NCBI RefSeq assembly: GCF_900184035.1 | Contig: NZ_FXWP01000027.1 | Location: 124,001 to 188,000 of the forward strand | Reading direction: 5' to 3' | DNA length: 64,000 nucleotides | Origin: Kosakonia pseudosacchari | Lineage (GTDB): Bacteria; Pseudomonadota; Gammaproteobacteria; Enterobacterales; Enterobacteriaceae | Shown here: one piece after another, positions 37,832-46,574 of the stretch | Numbering within the stretch: position 1 is the stretch's first letter | Layout: each line of letters begins with the position of its first letter | Position numbers and translations under genes: made by a program | The notes under the pieces: model-generated | What the model was told of the DNA's origin: nothing | What the model saw: the letters and a program-made list of their open reading frames with translations, nothing else | Database searches by the model: none

Positions 37832-37865
37832 TAAAAAAGGCAGAGAATATTCTGCCTTTTTTTAT
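37832..37865. terminator. Bidirectional terminator between rnd and minE
   Basis: AAAAAAGGCAGA and TCTGCCTTTTTTT pair around ATAT-rich bases, giving T-tracts on both strands for rnd and for the convergent minCDE operon. Confidence 0.88.
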
Positions 37866-37884
37866 CCCTGCATTTGCGGGGGAT

Positions 37885-38151
37885 CTATTTTGTCTCTTCG
37901 GTTTCCGGTAGGGTGACGTTCAGTTCCAGAATGGAAATATCATCCCCTTTTTGCTCCAGTTGCACCGAAACCATTTCCGGATCGATTTGCACATATTTGC
38001 AGATCACTTCCAGAATGTCCCGCTTCAGTTGCGGTAAATAATGTGGTTCAGCATCGCTGCGGCGGCGTTCTGCAACAATAATCTGCAGACGCTCTTTCGC
38101 AATGCTAGCGGTGTTCTTTTTTCTGGAGAGAAAAAAGTCGAGTAATGCCAT
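37885..38151 (-). CDS. minE: Cell division topological specificity factor MinE
   Basis: MinE drives the pole-to-pole oscillation of MinD by stimulating its ATPase and displacing MinC. The 88 residues equal E. coli MinE. The N-terminal membrane-targeting helix ([12 protein letters not shown]), the MinD-binding stretch (about residues 13-31, [14 protein letters not shown]) and the dimerisation domain with the [12 protein letters not shown] strand are visible. It follows minD by 3 bases. Confidence 0.97.
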   Translation of the reverse strand: MALLDFFLSRKKNTASIAKERLQIIVAERRRSDAEPHYLPQLKRDILEVICKYVQIDPEMVSVQLEQKGDDISILELNVTLPETEETK

Positions 38152-38154
38152 AAC

Positions 38155-38967
38155 TTATCCTCCGAACAGGCGTTTGAGGAAACCTTTCTTCTCTTCTTCA
38201 ATGAAGCGGAAAGGACGATCTTCTCCCAGCAGACGCTCCACGGCATCGGCATAGGCTTTGCCGGCGTCAGCATTGGTATCTAAAATAACCGGCTCACCCT
38301 GGTTTGACGCACGCAACACCGACTGATCTTCCGGGATCACGCCAATCAGTTTGATACGCAGGATTTCCAGCACATCTTCCATACTGAGCATGTCACCACG
38401 GTTTACGCGACCCGGGTTATAACGGGTGAGCAACAGGTGCTCTTTAATCGGCTCTTCGCCATTTTCCGCGCGGCGGGATTTCGACGCCAGAATACCGAGA
38501 ATCCGGTCAGAGTCGCGCACGGAAGAGACTTCCGGGTTGGTGGTAATAATCGCTTCATCAGCGAAGTAGAGCGCCATCAATGCGCCTGTCTCAATGCCTG
38601 CCGGGGAGTCGCAGACGATAAAATCGAAGTCCATTTTCTTCAGGTCTTCCAGCACCTTATCGACGCCTTCGCGAGTCAGTGCGTCTTTATCGCGCGTTTG
38701 CGATGCCGGGAGAATGTAGAGGTTCTCAGTGCGTTTATCTTTAATTAACGCCTGGTTGAGTGTGGCATCGCCCTGAATAACGTTAACGAAATCATAAACC
38801 ACGCGGCGCTCGCAGCCCATAATCAGGTCGAGGTTACGCAGGCCGATATCGAAGTCGATAACGACGGTCTTTTTGCCCTTCTGGGCTAAACCAGTAGCGA
38901 TGGCCGCGCTGGAGGTGGTCTTGCCAACGCCCCCTTTACCCGAAGTAACAACAATAATGCGTGCCAT
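38155..38967 (-). CDS. minD: Septum-site-determining ATPase MinD
   Basis: MinD is a ParA-like ATPase that binds the inner membrane in its ATP form and recruits MinC and MinE to place the division septum. The 270 residues equal E. coli MinD. The deviant Walker A motif GKGGVGKTTSSAAIA (residues 10-24), DFDIGLRNLD, the Walker B region FIVCDSPAGIE, and the C-terminal amphipathic membrane-targeting helix (EEEKKGFLKRLFGG) are present. It lies between minC (22-base gap) and minE. Confidence 0.98.
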   Translation of the reverse strand: MARIIVVTSGKGGVGKTTSSAAIATGLAQKGKKTVVIDFDIGLRNLDLIMGCERRVVYDFVNVIQGDATLNQALIKDKRTENLYILPASQTRDKDALTREGVDKVLEDLKKMDFDFIVCDSPAGIETGALMALYFADEAIITTNPEVSSVRDSDRILGILASKSRRAENGEEPIKEHLLLTRYNPGRVNRGDMLSMEDVLEILRIKLIGVIPEDQSVLRASNQGEPVILDTNADAGKAYADAVERLLGEDRPFRFIEEEKKGFLKRLFGG

Positions 38968-38989
38968 AGGAGTTCCTTGTTAAAAGGGC

Positions 38990-39682
38990 TTAATTTAAGG
39001 GTTGAATTGTCAAAGCGTCGTTGGCCAACTGCAAACGCGCCGCTTTGCCATAAAATTCGGCCGGGATCTGATCGCTCAGCCAGTATTCCCCCGCAATGGA
39101 GACCAGCTCCGGCGTGAGATGAGAACAGAATATTTGTGCGTCTTTATCACCACTGGCGCCTGCCAGCGCCCGACCGCGCATCATGCCATAGACATGAATG
39201 TTGCCATCGGCGATAAGCTCTGCGCCCGCGCTGACGTGGCTGGTCACAATCAAATCACAATTTGGCGCATAAATGCGCTGCCCGGAACGTACCGGCGCGT
39301 CAATTAAGCGTGTTTTTGTGACCGGAGCCGCAACCGGCGCCGGTTCCGCAGCGCGCTCTTTACGCGGTGCTTTCTCTTTTCCTTCCGTCAGCAGCGGAAG
39401 GCCAGCGCGTTCAACTTCAGCCTTCAGTTCTGGATCTTTGCAGCCGCTGATGCCAACCACATGTAAATCTGTTGTGGTAATAGCCTGCAATAGCGCGGGC
39501 CAGTTAACAGCGCCTTCCAGCGCGGAGACATTGACAACAATAGGAGCGTGCAGCAAAAAAGCGGGAGCCTGAGCGATTTTGTCTTCTAACGCCTGACGAA
39601 TAACCTCGGGTTTTGCATCATGCAAGTGAACCACTGATAAGGTAAAACTACTGCCTTTTAGCTCGATGGGCGTATTTGACAT
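38990..39682 (-). CDS. minC: Septum-site-determining inhibitor MinC
   Basis: MinC blocks FtsZ polymer assembly away from mid-cell. The 230-residue protein (231 in E. coli) has the N-terminal FtsZ-interacting domain starting [15 protein letters not shown], a proline/alanine-rich linker (about residues 100-125) and the C-terminal beta-helical MinD-binding domain with [27 protein letters not shown] and [10 protein letters not shown]. The start at 39682 matches E. coli; the open frame extends upstream without homology. It is the first gene of minCDE. Confidence 0.96.
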   Translation of the reverse strand: MSNTPIELKGSSFTLSVVHLHDAKPEVIRQALEDKIAQAPAFLLHAPIVVNVSALEGAVNWPALLQAITTTDLHVVGISGCKDPELKAEVERAGLPLLTEGKEKAPRKERAAEPAPVAAPVTKTRLIDAPVRSGQRIYAPNCDLIVTSHVSAGAELIADGNIHVYGMMRGRALAGASGDKDAQIFCSHLTPELVSIAGEYWLSDQIPAEFYGKAARLQLANDALTIQPLN

Positions 39683-39804
39683 CCTGACCTTACTCATTTT
39701 GCTATTATCACCCGTATCTTGAGTGATATTCCGAAGACTATCAGGCATGTTATAGTCACTATTATTTTCAGGCAAGTAACCTCCCGATAATTCCGAGTAA
39801 AAGT

Positions 39805-40080
39805 ATGTTTTGTGTGATCTACCGAAGTGCCCGACGCGATCAGACTTATCTGTACGTCGAAAAAAGAGACGATTTTTCCCGCGTGCCGGAAGCATTAATG
39901 CAAAGTTTCGGTCAGCCGCAACTGGCAATGATTCTGCCGCTTGATGGACGGAAAAAATTAGTCGGTGCAGATTTAGAAAAAGTAAAAGAGGCGTTAATTT
40001 CGCAGGGCTATTATTTGCAACTTCCTCCGCCGCAAGAAAATTTATTGAAGCAGCATCTCGCCGACCAGGGTAAAGAATAA
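39805..40080 (+). CDS. ycgL: YcgL domain protein
   Basis: This 91-residue protein carries the YcgL domain (UPF0745), with [34 protein letters not shown] and [13 protein letters not shown] all conserved. The E. coli protein is longer because of an annotated N-terminal extension and a longer tail. The function is unknown, although a relative has been proposed to be an RNase D paralog or partner. It is divergent from minC. Confidence 0.9.
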   Translation: MFCVIYRSARRDQTYLYVEKRDDFSRVPEALMQSFGQPQLAMILPLDGRKKLVGADLEKVKEALISQGYYLQLPPPQENLLKQHLADQGKE

Positions 40081-40091
40081 TCCTGCGGCAA

Positions 40092-40120
40092 TAACGGCGG
40101 AGCTCTCCGCCGTTTCTTAT
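40092..40120 (+). terminator. Possible terminator after ycgL
   Basis: AACGGCGGAG and CTCCGCCGTT form a strong stem, followed by a T-rich but interrupted tail (TCTTATTT). Confidence 0.55.
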
Positions 40121-40226
40121 TTATGGCTATTGTATCGCCGTAACATATTGGCATTTGACAAACCGCTGGGTGGCGCGGATAGTCATTTTTCGCTCATGTT
40201 CAATGTGTTACCGGAGGTCGTACACC

Positions 40227-40886
40227 ATGTATCAACATCATAACTGGCAGGGCGCTCTGCTGGATTTCCCGGTTAGTAAAGTGGTTTGCGTTGGCAGCAA
40301 CTATGCGAAACATATTAAAGAGATGGGGAGCGCTACCCCGGAAGAGCCTGTACTGTTTATTAAGCCCGAAACTGCGTTGTGCGATCTTCGCCAGCCGCTG
40401 GCGTTGCCGCAGGATTTTGGGTCGGTTCACCATGAAGTTGAGCTGGCGGTGCTGATTGGCGCAACGCTGCGTCAGGCGACGGAAGATCATGTGAAAAAAG
40501 CGATTGCCGGCTATGGTGTCGCGCTCGATCTGACGCTGCGCGATCTGCAAGGCAAAATGAAAAAAGCCGGGCAGCCATGGGAAAAAGCGAAAGGGTTTGA
40601 TAATTCCTGCCCGATCTCAGGGTTTATCCCGGCGGCGGAATTCCAGAGCGATCCGCAAAACACCACGCTTGGGCTCAAAATCAACGGTGAAGTCCGCCAG
40701 CAGGGCACCACGGCAGATATGATCCATAAAATTATTCCGCTGATTGCTTATATGAGCCGCTTTTTCACCTTAAAAGCCGGCGATGTCATTCTGACCGGCA
40801 CGCCAGAAGGGGTAGGGCCGCTAAACAGTGGCGATGAGCTGGAAGTCAGTTTTGACGGGCTGTCGTTAACGACCCGCGTACTTTAA
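40227..40886 (+). CDS. ycgM: Fumarylacetoacetate hydrolase family protein YcgM
   Basis: YcgM is a 219-residue FAH-family protein; relatives are acylpyruvases or oxaloacetate tautomerases/decarboxylases acting on beta-diketone-like acids. Metal-binding and catalytic phrases are CVGSNYAKHIKEM, SVHHEVELAVLIG (the H-E-E set), GVALDLTLRDLQ and the VILTGTPEGVGPL end. The start at 40227 (MYQHHNWQG) matches E. coli and has a CGGAGG ribosome site. The physiological substrate is not certain. Confidence 0.94.
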   Translation: MYQHHNWQGALLDFPVSKVVCVGSNYAKHIKEMGSATPEEPVLFIKPETALCDLRQPLALPQDFGSVHHEVELAVLIGATLRQATEDHVKKAIAGYGVALDLTLRDLQGKMKKAGQPWEKAKGFDNSCPISGFIPAAEFQSDPQNTTLGLKINGEVRQQGTTADMIHKIIPLIAYMSRFFTLKAGDVILTGTPEGVGPLNSGDELEVSFDGLSLTTRVL

Positions 40887-40978
40887 AGCAGTTTGCCGCC
40901 TTTCCTGGCGGCAAAACTTGCATCCGCGTGCCAGACTGGTTATAAGGTGCACCCTGGATTTCAACGGCGGATTTCATC

Positions 40979-41425
40979 ATGAGCGACACTCCTTTCTGGC
41001 AAAGCAAAACCCTCGGGCAAATGACGGATGCGGAGTGGGAGTCACTGTGCGACGGCTGCGGACAGTGCTGCTTGCATAAACTGATGGATGAAGACACTGA
41101 CGAAATCTATTTCACCAACGTCGCCTGTCGTCAGTTAAACATAAAAACCTGCCAGTGCCGCAACTATGAACGCCGCTTCGAGTATGAGCCGGACTGCATC
41201 AAGCTGACCCGCGAAAATCTCCCCACGTTCGAATGGCTGCCACCAAGCTGTGCTTATCGCCTGCTGGCGGAAGGCAAGGCGTTGCCGCTGTGGCACCCGC
41301 TGCGCACCGGCTCAAAAGCCGCCATGCATGCTGAACGTATTTCGGTGCGCCATATTGCGGTGAAAGAGTCAGAAGTCCGCGACTGGCAGGAGCATATCCT
41401 CAATAAGCCGGAATGGGCTGATTAA
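40979..41425 (+). CDS. ycgN: Cysteine-cluster protein YcgN (UPF0260)
   Basis: This 148-residue cytosolic protein (153 in E. coli) has the cysteine-rich motif [12 protein letters not shown] near residue 25 and further cysteines in [20 protein letters not shown], a pattern of the Fe-S or zinc-binding YkgJ-type (CxxCxxCC) family. The function is unknown. Its last 26 bases overlap, on the opposite strand, the small membrane-protein gene downstream. Confidence 0.92.
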   Translation: MSDTPFWQSKTLGQMTDAEWESLCDGCGQCCLHKLMDEDTDEIYFTNVACRQLNIKTCQCRNYERRFEYEPDCIKLTRENLPTFEWLPPSCAYRLLAEGKALPLWHPLRTGSKAAMHAERISVRHIAVKESEVRDWQEHILNKPEWAD

Positions 41426-41699
41426 CGAAAACGTCATAAATAACCGAGACAATCAGTAGCCAGCAGGGCAGGGAAAAGTGAAGAACCGCTTTCTTGTCAC
41501 GATTGCAGTTTAGGCTCAACAAGATGACAAAAGTGATGAGCAGGCAGGCAACTAACAGGCCGGTAAGGAGCGCATTTGCGGCAGCAATGTGCAGGGCCAC
41601 GTAGAGAATAAAAGAAGAGACAATGGCGAACAGCTTAATTTTCTGCGTAAAAACGACCGTCCCTAATGTGAAGTAAAAGAGTGCGATAATTCCAGCCAC
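41400..41699 (-). CDS. Hypothetical small membrane protein
   Basis: This frame encodes 99 residues that are strongly hydrophobic, with three or four likely membrane helices ([70 protein letters not shown]) separated by short loops. Translation would start at GTG (41699), with an AAGGA ribosome site about 8 bases upstream. I do not recognise the family. It is in a place where E. coli strains carry variable genes (between ycgN and dsbB). It overlaps the end of ycgN antiparallel. The ribosome site and uniform hydrophobicity support a real gene. Confidence 0.6.
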   Translation of the reverse strand: MAGIIALFYFTLGTVVFTQKIKLFAIVSSFILYVALHIAAANALLTGLLVACLLITFVILLSLNCNRDKKAVLHFSLPCWLLIVSVIYDVFVNQPIPAY

Positions 41700-41761
41700 C
41701 CGAATCGTCCTTTTCCCTGTGGGTATTTATTTTTGTGGATGTTTCTGTCCCCGGATCAGTC

Positions 41762-41789
41762 AAAAAAAACGCTCCCGAAGGAGCGTTCT
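41762..41789 (-). terminator. Intrinsic terminator after dsbB
   Basis: On the minus strand, AACGCTCC-TTCG-GGAGCGTT runs into eight Ts, directly after the dsbB stop. Confidence 0.9.
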
Positions 41790-41790
41790 G

Positions 41791-42321
41791 TTAGCGACCA
41801 AACAGGTCACGTTTTTTCGGTTTAAACGGCTGGGCAATCAGCACCAGCAGCGCAACAACCAGATAAGCGACAAAAATACCCAGTAACCATTGTGGCATTT
41901 CCAGTGTCAGGAATGACCACTGGCGCTCGGCACAGTCGCCGGAAGCAACAAACACCTGCGGCAGCCATTTATCCAGCGGCAGCCAGGTCGGAAAACGCGC
42001 GGCAAAATCGCACGTCATAAACGGCGAGGGATGTAACTGGATCATCGTATGTTCCCAGGCCAGCTGGATGCCGCGCCAGGCGCTGTAGATCCAGATAGCC
42101 AGAGCGACATAACGTAATGGTGTTTTCGGCGCAATGGCCCCGACAATACCCGCGCCCATTACGCCAAAGAGCGCGCTGCGCTCATAAATACACAGGACGC
42201 AAGGTTTAAGCAGCATGACATGCTGGAACCACAATGCGACCATTTCCAGCGCAAACGCTGTTAGCGCCATCAAAATCCAGGCACCGCGCCCGCGTGAGCA
42301 CCCGTTTAAATATCGCAACAT
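41791..42321 (-). CDS. dsbB: Disulfide bond formation protein DsbB
   Basis: DsbB reoxidises DsbA in the periplasm and passes electrons to quinones. The 176 residues equal E. coli DsbB. Four membrane helices are evident, and the two redox pairs are intact: C41 and C44 in [10 protein letters not shown], then C104-type (MTCDF) and C130-type (GDCAERQW). R48 next to the first pair, needed for quinone binding, is present. The ATG at 42321 (MLRYLNG) is preferred to an ATG two codons upstream. nhaB, which in E. coli adjoins dsbB on the fadR side, is absent. Confidence 0.97.
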   Translation of the reverse strand: MLRYLNGCSRGRGAWILMALTAFALEMVALWFQHVMLLKPCVLCIYERSALFGVMGAGIVGAIAPKTPLRYVALAIWIYSAWRGIQLAWEHTMIQLHPSPFMTCDFAARFPTWLPLDKWLPQVFVASGDCAERQWSFLTLEMPQWLLGIFVAYLVVALLVLIAQPFKPKKRDLFGR

Positions 42322-42653
42322 AATCATTTCCCTGGGAGATGCGTAGACAAAGCAGTGTAAACGAAATCATTGCGCAGGCCACTAGCGGGTAAGAAAATAA
42401 TGCGTAATCGAATGTTTATCATGCGAAAAGTCAAACCTGGCAACAAAGTGCTGCCATTTACGCAACAAAATATCCGGCGTCCTGCGGCGTCACGAGTCCG
42501 TATTAAAGCCCTGCCGCTGTTGCTGATAAGCGCCGTTAAATCGCCAAAATGGATCCCCGATCCCCTTTTTTCTTCATGAGGTACGCTATCTGCACCGGGT
42601 GCGGTCTGGTATGATGAGTGTCCTTTGCTTAGCTGTGTAATGGAAATCTCTCT
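42322..42653. other. dsbB-fadR interval without nhaB
   Basis: These 332 bases hold the promoters of dsbB (leftward) and fadR (rightward). No nhaB coding sequence or recognisable fragment is seen. A rightward frame at 42370-42579 (69 codons) lacks family motifs and was not called. Confidence 0.6.
42605..42619 (+). promoter_or_regulatory. fadR promoter with FadR-like site
   Basis: TCTGGTATGATGAGT resembles the FadR operator core and includes a TATGAT -10 hexamer preceded by G-rich extended -10 bases. fadR is weakly autoregulated in E. coli, so repressor binding over the -10 makes sense. Confidence 0.45.
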
Positions 42654-43373
42654 ATGGTCATTAAGGCGCAGAGCCCGGCGGGTTTCGCGGAAGAGTACAT
42701 CATTGAAAGTATCTGGAATAGTCGCTTCCCTCCAGGGTCGATTCTTCCGGCTGAACGCGAACTCTCTGAACTGATTGGCGTCACTCGTACCACATTGCGT
42801 GAAGTTTTACAGCGCCTCGCCCGTGATGGCTGGCTGACAATTCAGCACGGCAAACCGACAAAAGTGAACAACTTCTGGGAAACCTCCGGGCTGAATATTC
42901 TGGAAACGCTGGCGCGTCTCGATCACGAGAGTGTTCCGCAACTGATCGATAACCTGCTTTCGGTGCGTACCAACATTTCCACGATTTTTATTCGCACTGC
43001 GTTTCGTCAGCATCCGGAAGACGCGCTGAAAGTGCTGGCCAGCGCGCGTGAAGTTGAAGATCATGCCGATGCCTTCGCTAACCTGGATTACAACATTTTC
43101 CGCGGTCTGGCCTTTGCATCCGGTAACCCGATTTATGGTTTAATCCTTAACGGCATGAAAGGACTCTATACGCGAATTGGTCGCCACTATTTCTCAAGCC
43201 CGGAAGCCCGCAGCCTGGCGCTCGGTTTCTATCATCAACTGGCGCAAGTGTGCGAACAGGCGCAGCATGACAAAGTTTACGAAGTCGTGCGTCGGTATGG
43301 GCATGAAAGTGGTGAGATCTGGCATCGCATGCAGAAAACGATGCCGGGTGATTTAGCCTTACAAAGCCGATAA
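42654..43373 (+). CDS. fadR: Fatty acid metabolism regulator FadR
   Basis: FadR is a GntR-family regulator that represses beta-oxidation genes and activates unsaturated fatty acid synthesis (fabA, fabB); long-chain acyl-CoA releases it from DNA. The 239 residues equal E. coli FadR. The N-terminal winged helix shows [47 protein letters not shown], followed by the all-helical acyl-CoA-binding domain with [24 protein letters not shown]. In this window it can act on fadD and on its own promoter. Confidence 0.97.
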   Translation: MVIKAQSPAGFAEEYIIESIWNSRFPPGSILPAERELSELIGVTRTTLREVLQRLARDGWLTIQHGKPTKVNNFWETSGLNILETLARLDHESVPQLIDNLLSVRTNISTIFIRTAFRQHPEDALKVLASAREVEDHADAFANLDYNIFRGLAFASGNPIYGLILNGMKGLYTRIGRHYFSSPEARSLALGFYHQLAQVCEQAQHDKVYEVVRRYGHESGEIWHRMQKTMPGDLALQSR

Positions 43374-43376
43374 GCA

Positions 43377-43405
43377 AGAAAACCCCTCAACAGAGGGGTT
43401 TTTCA
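43377..43405. terminator. Bidirectional terminator between fadR and ycgB
   Basis: AAAACCCCTC, a short loop and GAGGGGTTTTT lie between the convergent genes, with A- and T-tracts on both sides. Confidence 0.88.
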
Positions 43406-44938
43406 TTACAGGCTGTTGGGGCGGGGCGGGCAACGTTCCAGTAACTCCACACTGCCATCTTCGTTTTGCTGTTCCAGCAACACATCAAAGCCCCACAAAC
43501 GATGCACATGTTTCAGCACTTCGCGGCGGCCCTTATCGAGCGGCGCGCGGTTGTGCGGAATATAGCGCAGCGTCAGCGAACGGTCGCCGCGCAGATCCAC
43601 ATTCCACACCTGGATGTTGGGCTCAAGGTTGCTGAGATTGTATTGCGAGGAGAGTTTCGAGCGGATCTCCCGGTAACCCTCTTCATTATGGATAGCGGCA
43701 ATCTCAAGATAATTGTTACGGTCATCATCCAGCACGGTAAAGAAGCGGAAATCGCGCATGATCTTCGGCGACATAAACTGGCTGATAAAGCTCTCATCTT
43801 TGAAATCGCGCATCGCGAAATGCAGCGTTTCCAGCCAGTCCGAACCGGCAATATCCGGGAACCAGTAACGGTCTTCATCCGTTGGCGACTGGCAAATACG
43901 CTTAATATCCTGGAACATCGCAAAGCCCAGCGCATACGGGTTAATGCCGCTGTACCACGGGCTGTTATAGGGCGGCTGGAACACCACATTGGTGTGGCTG
44001 TGCAAAAATTCCAGCATAAAGCGGTCGGTCACTTTGCCTTCGTCATAGAGGTGGTTAAGGATGGTGTAGTGCCAGAACGTCGCCCAACCTTCGTTCATCA
44101 CCTGCGTCTGTTTTTGCGGGTAGAAATACTGGCTCACTTTACGCACAATGCGCAGGATCTCGCGTTGCCACGACTCCAGTAACGGCGCATTTTTTTCCAT
44201 AAAATAGAGCAAGTTTTCCTGCGGCTCCGCCGGGTAGCGACGCGCTTGCGCGATAGTGATTTCTTCTTCGCGTTTGGGCAGGGTGCGCCACAGCATATTC
44301 ACCTGGCTTTGCAGATACTCTTCACGGCTTTTCTGCCGCGCCTTCTCCTCCTGCAACGATATTTTCTGCGGGCGTTTGTAACGATCGACGCCGTAGTTCA
44401 TCAGCGCATGGCATGAGTCGAGTAACTTTTCCACTTCGTCCACACCGTAGCGTTCTTCACAATCGGTGATGTATTTACGCGCGAAAATCAGGTAGTCGAC
44501 AATCGAGCTGGCATCGGTCCAGCTGCGGAATAAATAGTTGTTTTTAAAGAAAGAGTTGTGCCCGTAGCAGGCGTGCGCCATCACCAGCGCCTGCATGGTG
44601 ATGGTGTTCTCCTCCATCAGATAAGCGATGCAGGGGTTAGAGTTGATGACTATCTCGTAGGCCAGCCCCTGTTGCCCATGCTTATAAAGCCGCTCGGTTT
44701 CAATAAATTTCTTACCGAACGACCAGTGAGGGTAATTGATCGGCATGCCGACGCTGGAATAAGCGTCCATCATCTGCTCTGAGGTGATCACTTCGATTTG
44801 GTGCGGATAGGTATCCAGCCGATAAAGTTTCGCCACCCGGTCAATCTCTGCCAGGTAATCATCCAGCAGTTCGAAAGTCCAGTCGGGTCCATCGCTCAGA
44901 CGAATAGAATCCTTATTCATTGAGTCAATCGTAGCCAT
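43406..44938 (-). CDS. ycgB: SpoVR family protein YcgB
   Basis: YcgB is a 510-residue member of the SpoVR family (same length as E. coli). Conserved blocks include MEENTITMQALVMAHACYGHNSFFKNN, MNYGVDRYKRP, QTQVMNEGWATFWHYTI and the final LLEQQNEDGSVELLERCPP. SpoVR takes part in spore cortex formation in Bacillus, but in enterics the gene is RpoS-dependent and of unknown function, often grouped with yeaG and yeaH. The HxxxH/ExW-type residues hint at metal binding, which is inference. Confidence 0.95.
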   Translation of the reverse strand: MATIDSMNKDSIRLSDGPDWTFELLDDYLAEIDRVAKLYRLDTYPHQIEVITSEQMMDAYSSVGMPINYPHWSFGKKFIETERLYKHGQQGLAYEIVINSNPCIAYLMEENTITMQALVMAHACYGHNSFFKNNYLFRSWTDASSIVDYLIFARKYITDCEERYGVDEVEKLLDSCHALMNYGVDRYKRPQKISLQEEKARQKSREEYLQSQVNMLWRTLPKREEEITIAQARRYPAEPQENLLYFMEKNAPLLESWQREILRIVRKVSQYFYPQKQTQVMNEGWATFWHYTILNHLYDEGKVTDRFMLEFLHSHTNVVFQPPYNSPWYSGINPYALGFAMFQDIKRICQSPTDEDRYWFPDIAGSDWLETLHFAMRDFKDESFISQFMSPKIMRDFRFFTVLDDDRNNYLEIAAIHNEEGYREIRSKLSSQYNLSNLEPNIQVWNVDLRGDRSLTLRYIPHNRAPLDKGRREVLKHVHRLWGFDVLLEQQNEDGSVELLERCPPRPNSL

Positions 44939-45154
44939 TAGCGCGCCCTCGTTGTTAACGACACTCTCTGTATGGAGCGTCTCATTTCAAGCATAGAACA
45001 CGCAATTAAATCTGTACCTAAGCCATAAATTTTTCTTCGCGATTTTTCATCACATCAACGGCGTAAATAGCAAGTGTTGTGAAATATTATGCTGCGGCGA
45101 AAAGTCGTGCAGCAGGAGATGCTAAATAACAGAAACCCTTGTCATACGGCGAAG

Positions 45155-45170
45155 CTGTGAGGAAGCTCAC
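45155..45170. promoter_or_regulatory. CRP site upstream of dadA
   Basis: TGTGAGGAAGCTCACC fits the CRP consensus TGTGA-N6-TCACA with one mismatch. It lies about 90 bases before the dadA start; dadAX is activated by cAMP-CRP (and controlled by Lrp) in E. coli. It is the main feature of the 319-base gap 44939-45257. Confidence 0.65.
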
Positions 45171-45257
45171 CATAAAAAAGCCATATGTTGAATAATATTT
45201 TCATCTGGGTTATCAATTTGTAATCAGATGATCGTGCTTTACTCACAGGAGAGGGAT

Positions 45258-46556
45258 ATGCGAGTTGTTGTATTAGGCAGTGGCGTGGTGGGTGTCACCA
45301 GCGCCTGGTATTTACGCCAGGCCGGGCATGACGTCACGGTGATTGATCGCCAGCCTGGCCCCGCGCAGGAAACCAGTGCCGGTAACGCCGGGCAGATCTC
45401 ACCGGGCTACGCTGCGCCCTGGGCGGCTCCAGGGGTGCCGTTAAAAGCCATTAAATGGATGTTCCAGCGCCACGCGCCGCTCGCAATTAGCCTTGATGGC
45501 ACCTCATCGCAACTGAAATGGATGTGGCAGATGCTGCGTAACTGCGACACGCGCCACTATATGGAAAACAAAGGCCGCATGGTGCGCCTGGCGGAATACA
45601 GCCGTGATTGCCTGAAACTGTTGCGCGAAACCACAGGCATTCAGTATGAAGGGCGACAGGGCGGCACATTGCAGCTCTTTCGCACTGCGGAGCAGTACGA
45701 AAACGCTACGCGCGATATTGCCGTGTTGCAGGATGCCGGCGTGCCTTATCAGTTGCTGGAGTCTGCGCGGCTGGCGGAAGTCGAACCCGCGCTGGCTGAA
45801 GTTGCACACAAACTGACCGGCGGTTTGCGTCTGCCAAATGATGAAACCGGTGACTGCCAGCTTTTCACCCAGCAGCTGGCGCAGATGGCGGAACAGGCGG
45901 GCGTGGAGTTTCGTTTTAACACGCCGGTGGATCGCCTGCTGTACGAAGGCGAGAACATCTACGGTGTGAAGTGCGGTAAAGAGGTGGTCAAAGCCGACGC
46001 GTATGTGATGGCATTTGGCTCCTGGTCTACCGGCTTACTGAAAAACATCGTCGACATCCCGGTGTATCCACTGAAAGGGTATTCATTAACGATCCCCATT
46101 GCCGAAGAAGACGGCGCGCCGGTGTCAACGATCCTTGATGAAACCTACAAAATTGCCATTACCCGCTTTGATCAGCGTATTCGCGTCGGGGGTATGGCGG
46201 AAATCGTCGGGTTTAATACTGAACTGCTGAAACCACGCCGCGAAACGCTGGAGATGGTGGTGCGCGATCTTTTCCCGCGTGGCGGATTTGTCGAGCAAGC
46301 CACCTTCTGGACCGGCCTGCGCCCCATGACGCCAGACGGCACGCCAGTTGTCGGACGCACACCGTATAAAAATCTGTGGCTGAATACCGGGCACGGCACC
46401 CTTGGCTGGACGATGGCTTGCGGTTCCGGCCAACTGCTAAGCGACCTGATGTCCGGCAACACCCCTGCGATTGCTGCCGATGATTTAAGCGTGGCGCGCT
46501 ATATGCCAGGTTTTACCCCTGTGCGCGCCCGGCATTTGCACGGTGCTCATAACTGA
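45258..46556 (+). CDS. dadA: D-amino acid dehydrogenase DadA
   Basis: DadA is a membrane-associated flavoenzyme that oxidises D-alanine and other D-amino acids to keto acids, feeding electrons to the respiratory chain. The 432 residues equal E. coli. The FAD-binding motif [21 protein letters not shown] is at the N-terminus, followed by [22 protein letters not shown] and the C-terminal [18 protein letters not shown] and [16 protein letters not shown] segments. The ATG at 45258 has a CAGGAGAGG ribosome site. dadX follows at 18 bases. Confidence 0.97.
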   Translation: MRVVVLGSGVVGVTSAWYLRQAGHDVTVIDRQPGPAQETSAGNAGQISPGYAAPWAAPGVPLKAIKWMFQRHAPLAISLDGTSSQLKWMWQMLRNCDTRHYMENKGRMVRLAEYSRDCLKLLRETTGIQYEGRQGGTLQLFRTAEQYENATRDIAVLQDAGVPYQLLESARLAEVEPALAEVAHKLTGGLRLPNDETGDCQLFTQQLAQMAEQAGVEFRFNTPVDRLLYEGENIYGVKCGKEVVKADAYVMAFGSWSTGLLKNIVDIPVYPLKGYSLTIPIAEEDGAPVSTILDETYKIAITRFDQRIRVGGMAEIVGFNTELLKPRRETLEMVVRDLFPRGGFVEQATFWTGLRPMTPDGTPVVGRTPYKNLWLNTGHGTLGWTMACGSGQLLSDLMSGNTPAIAADDLSVARYMPGFTPVRARHLHGAHN

Positions 46557-46574
46557 TTCGAAGAAGGAATAGGA

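Noticed and set aside
40889-40918. Terminator after ycgM
   Set aside because: GTTTGCCGCC and GGCGGCAAAAC form a stem, but no T-tract follows on the plus strand; ycgN may be reached by readthrough.
42370-42579. 69-codon frame between dsbB and fadR
   Set aside because: No family similarity to NhaB or to any known small protein and a weak ribosome site; it was considered only as a possible nhaB remnant.
43466-44182. 238-codon plus-strand open frame
   Set aside because: Antisense to ycgB with the same shadow composition.
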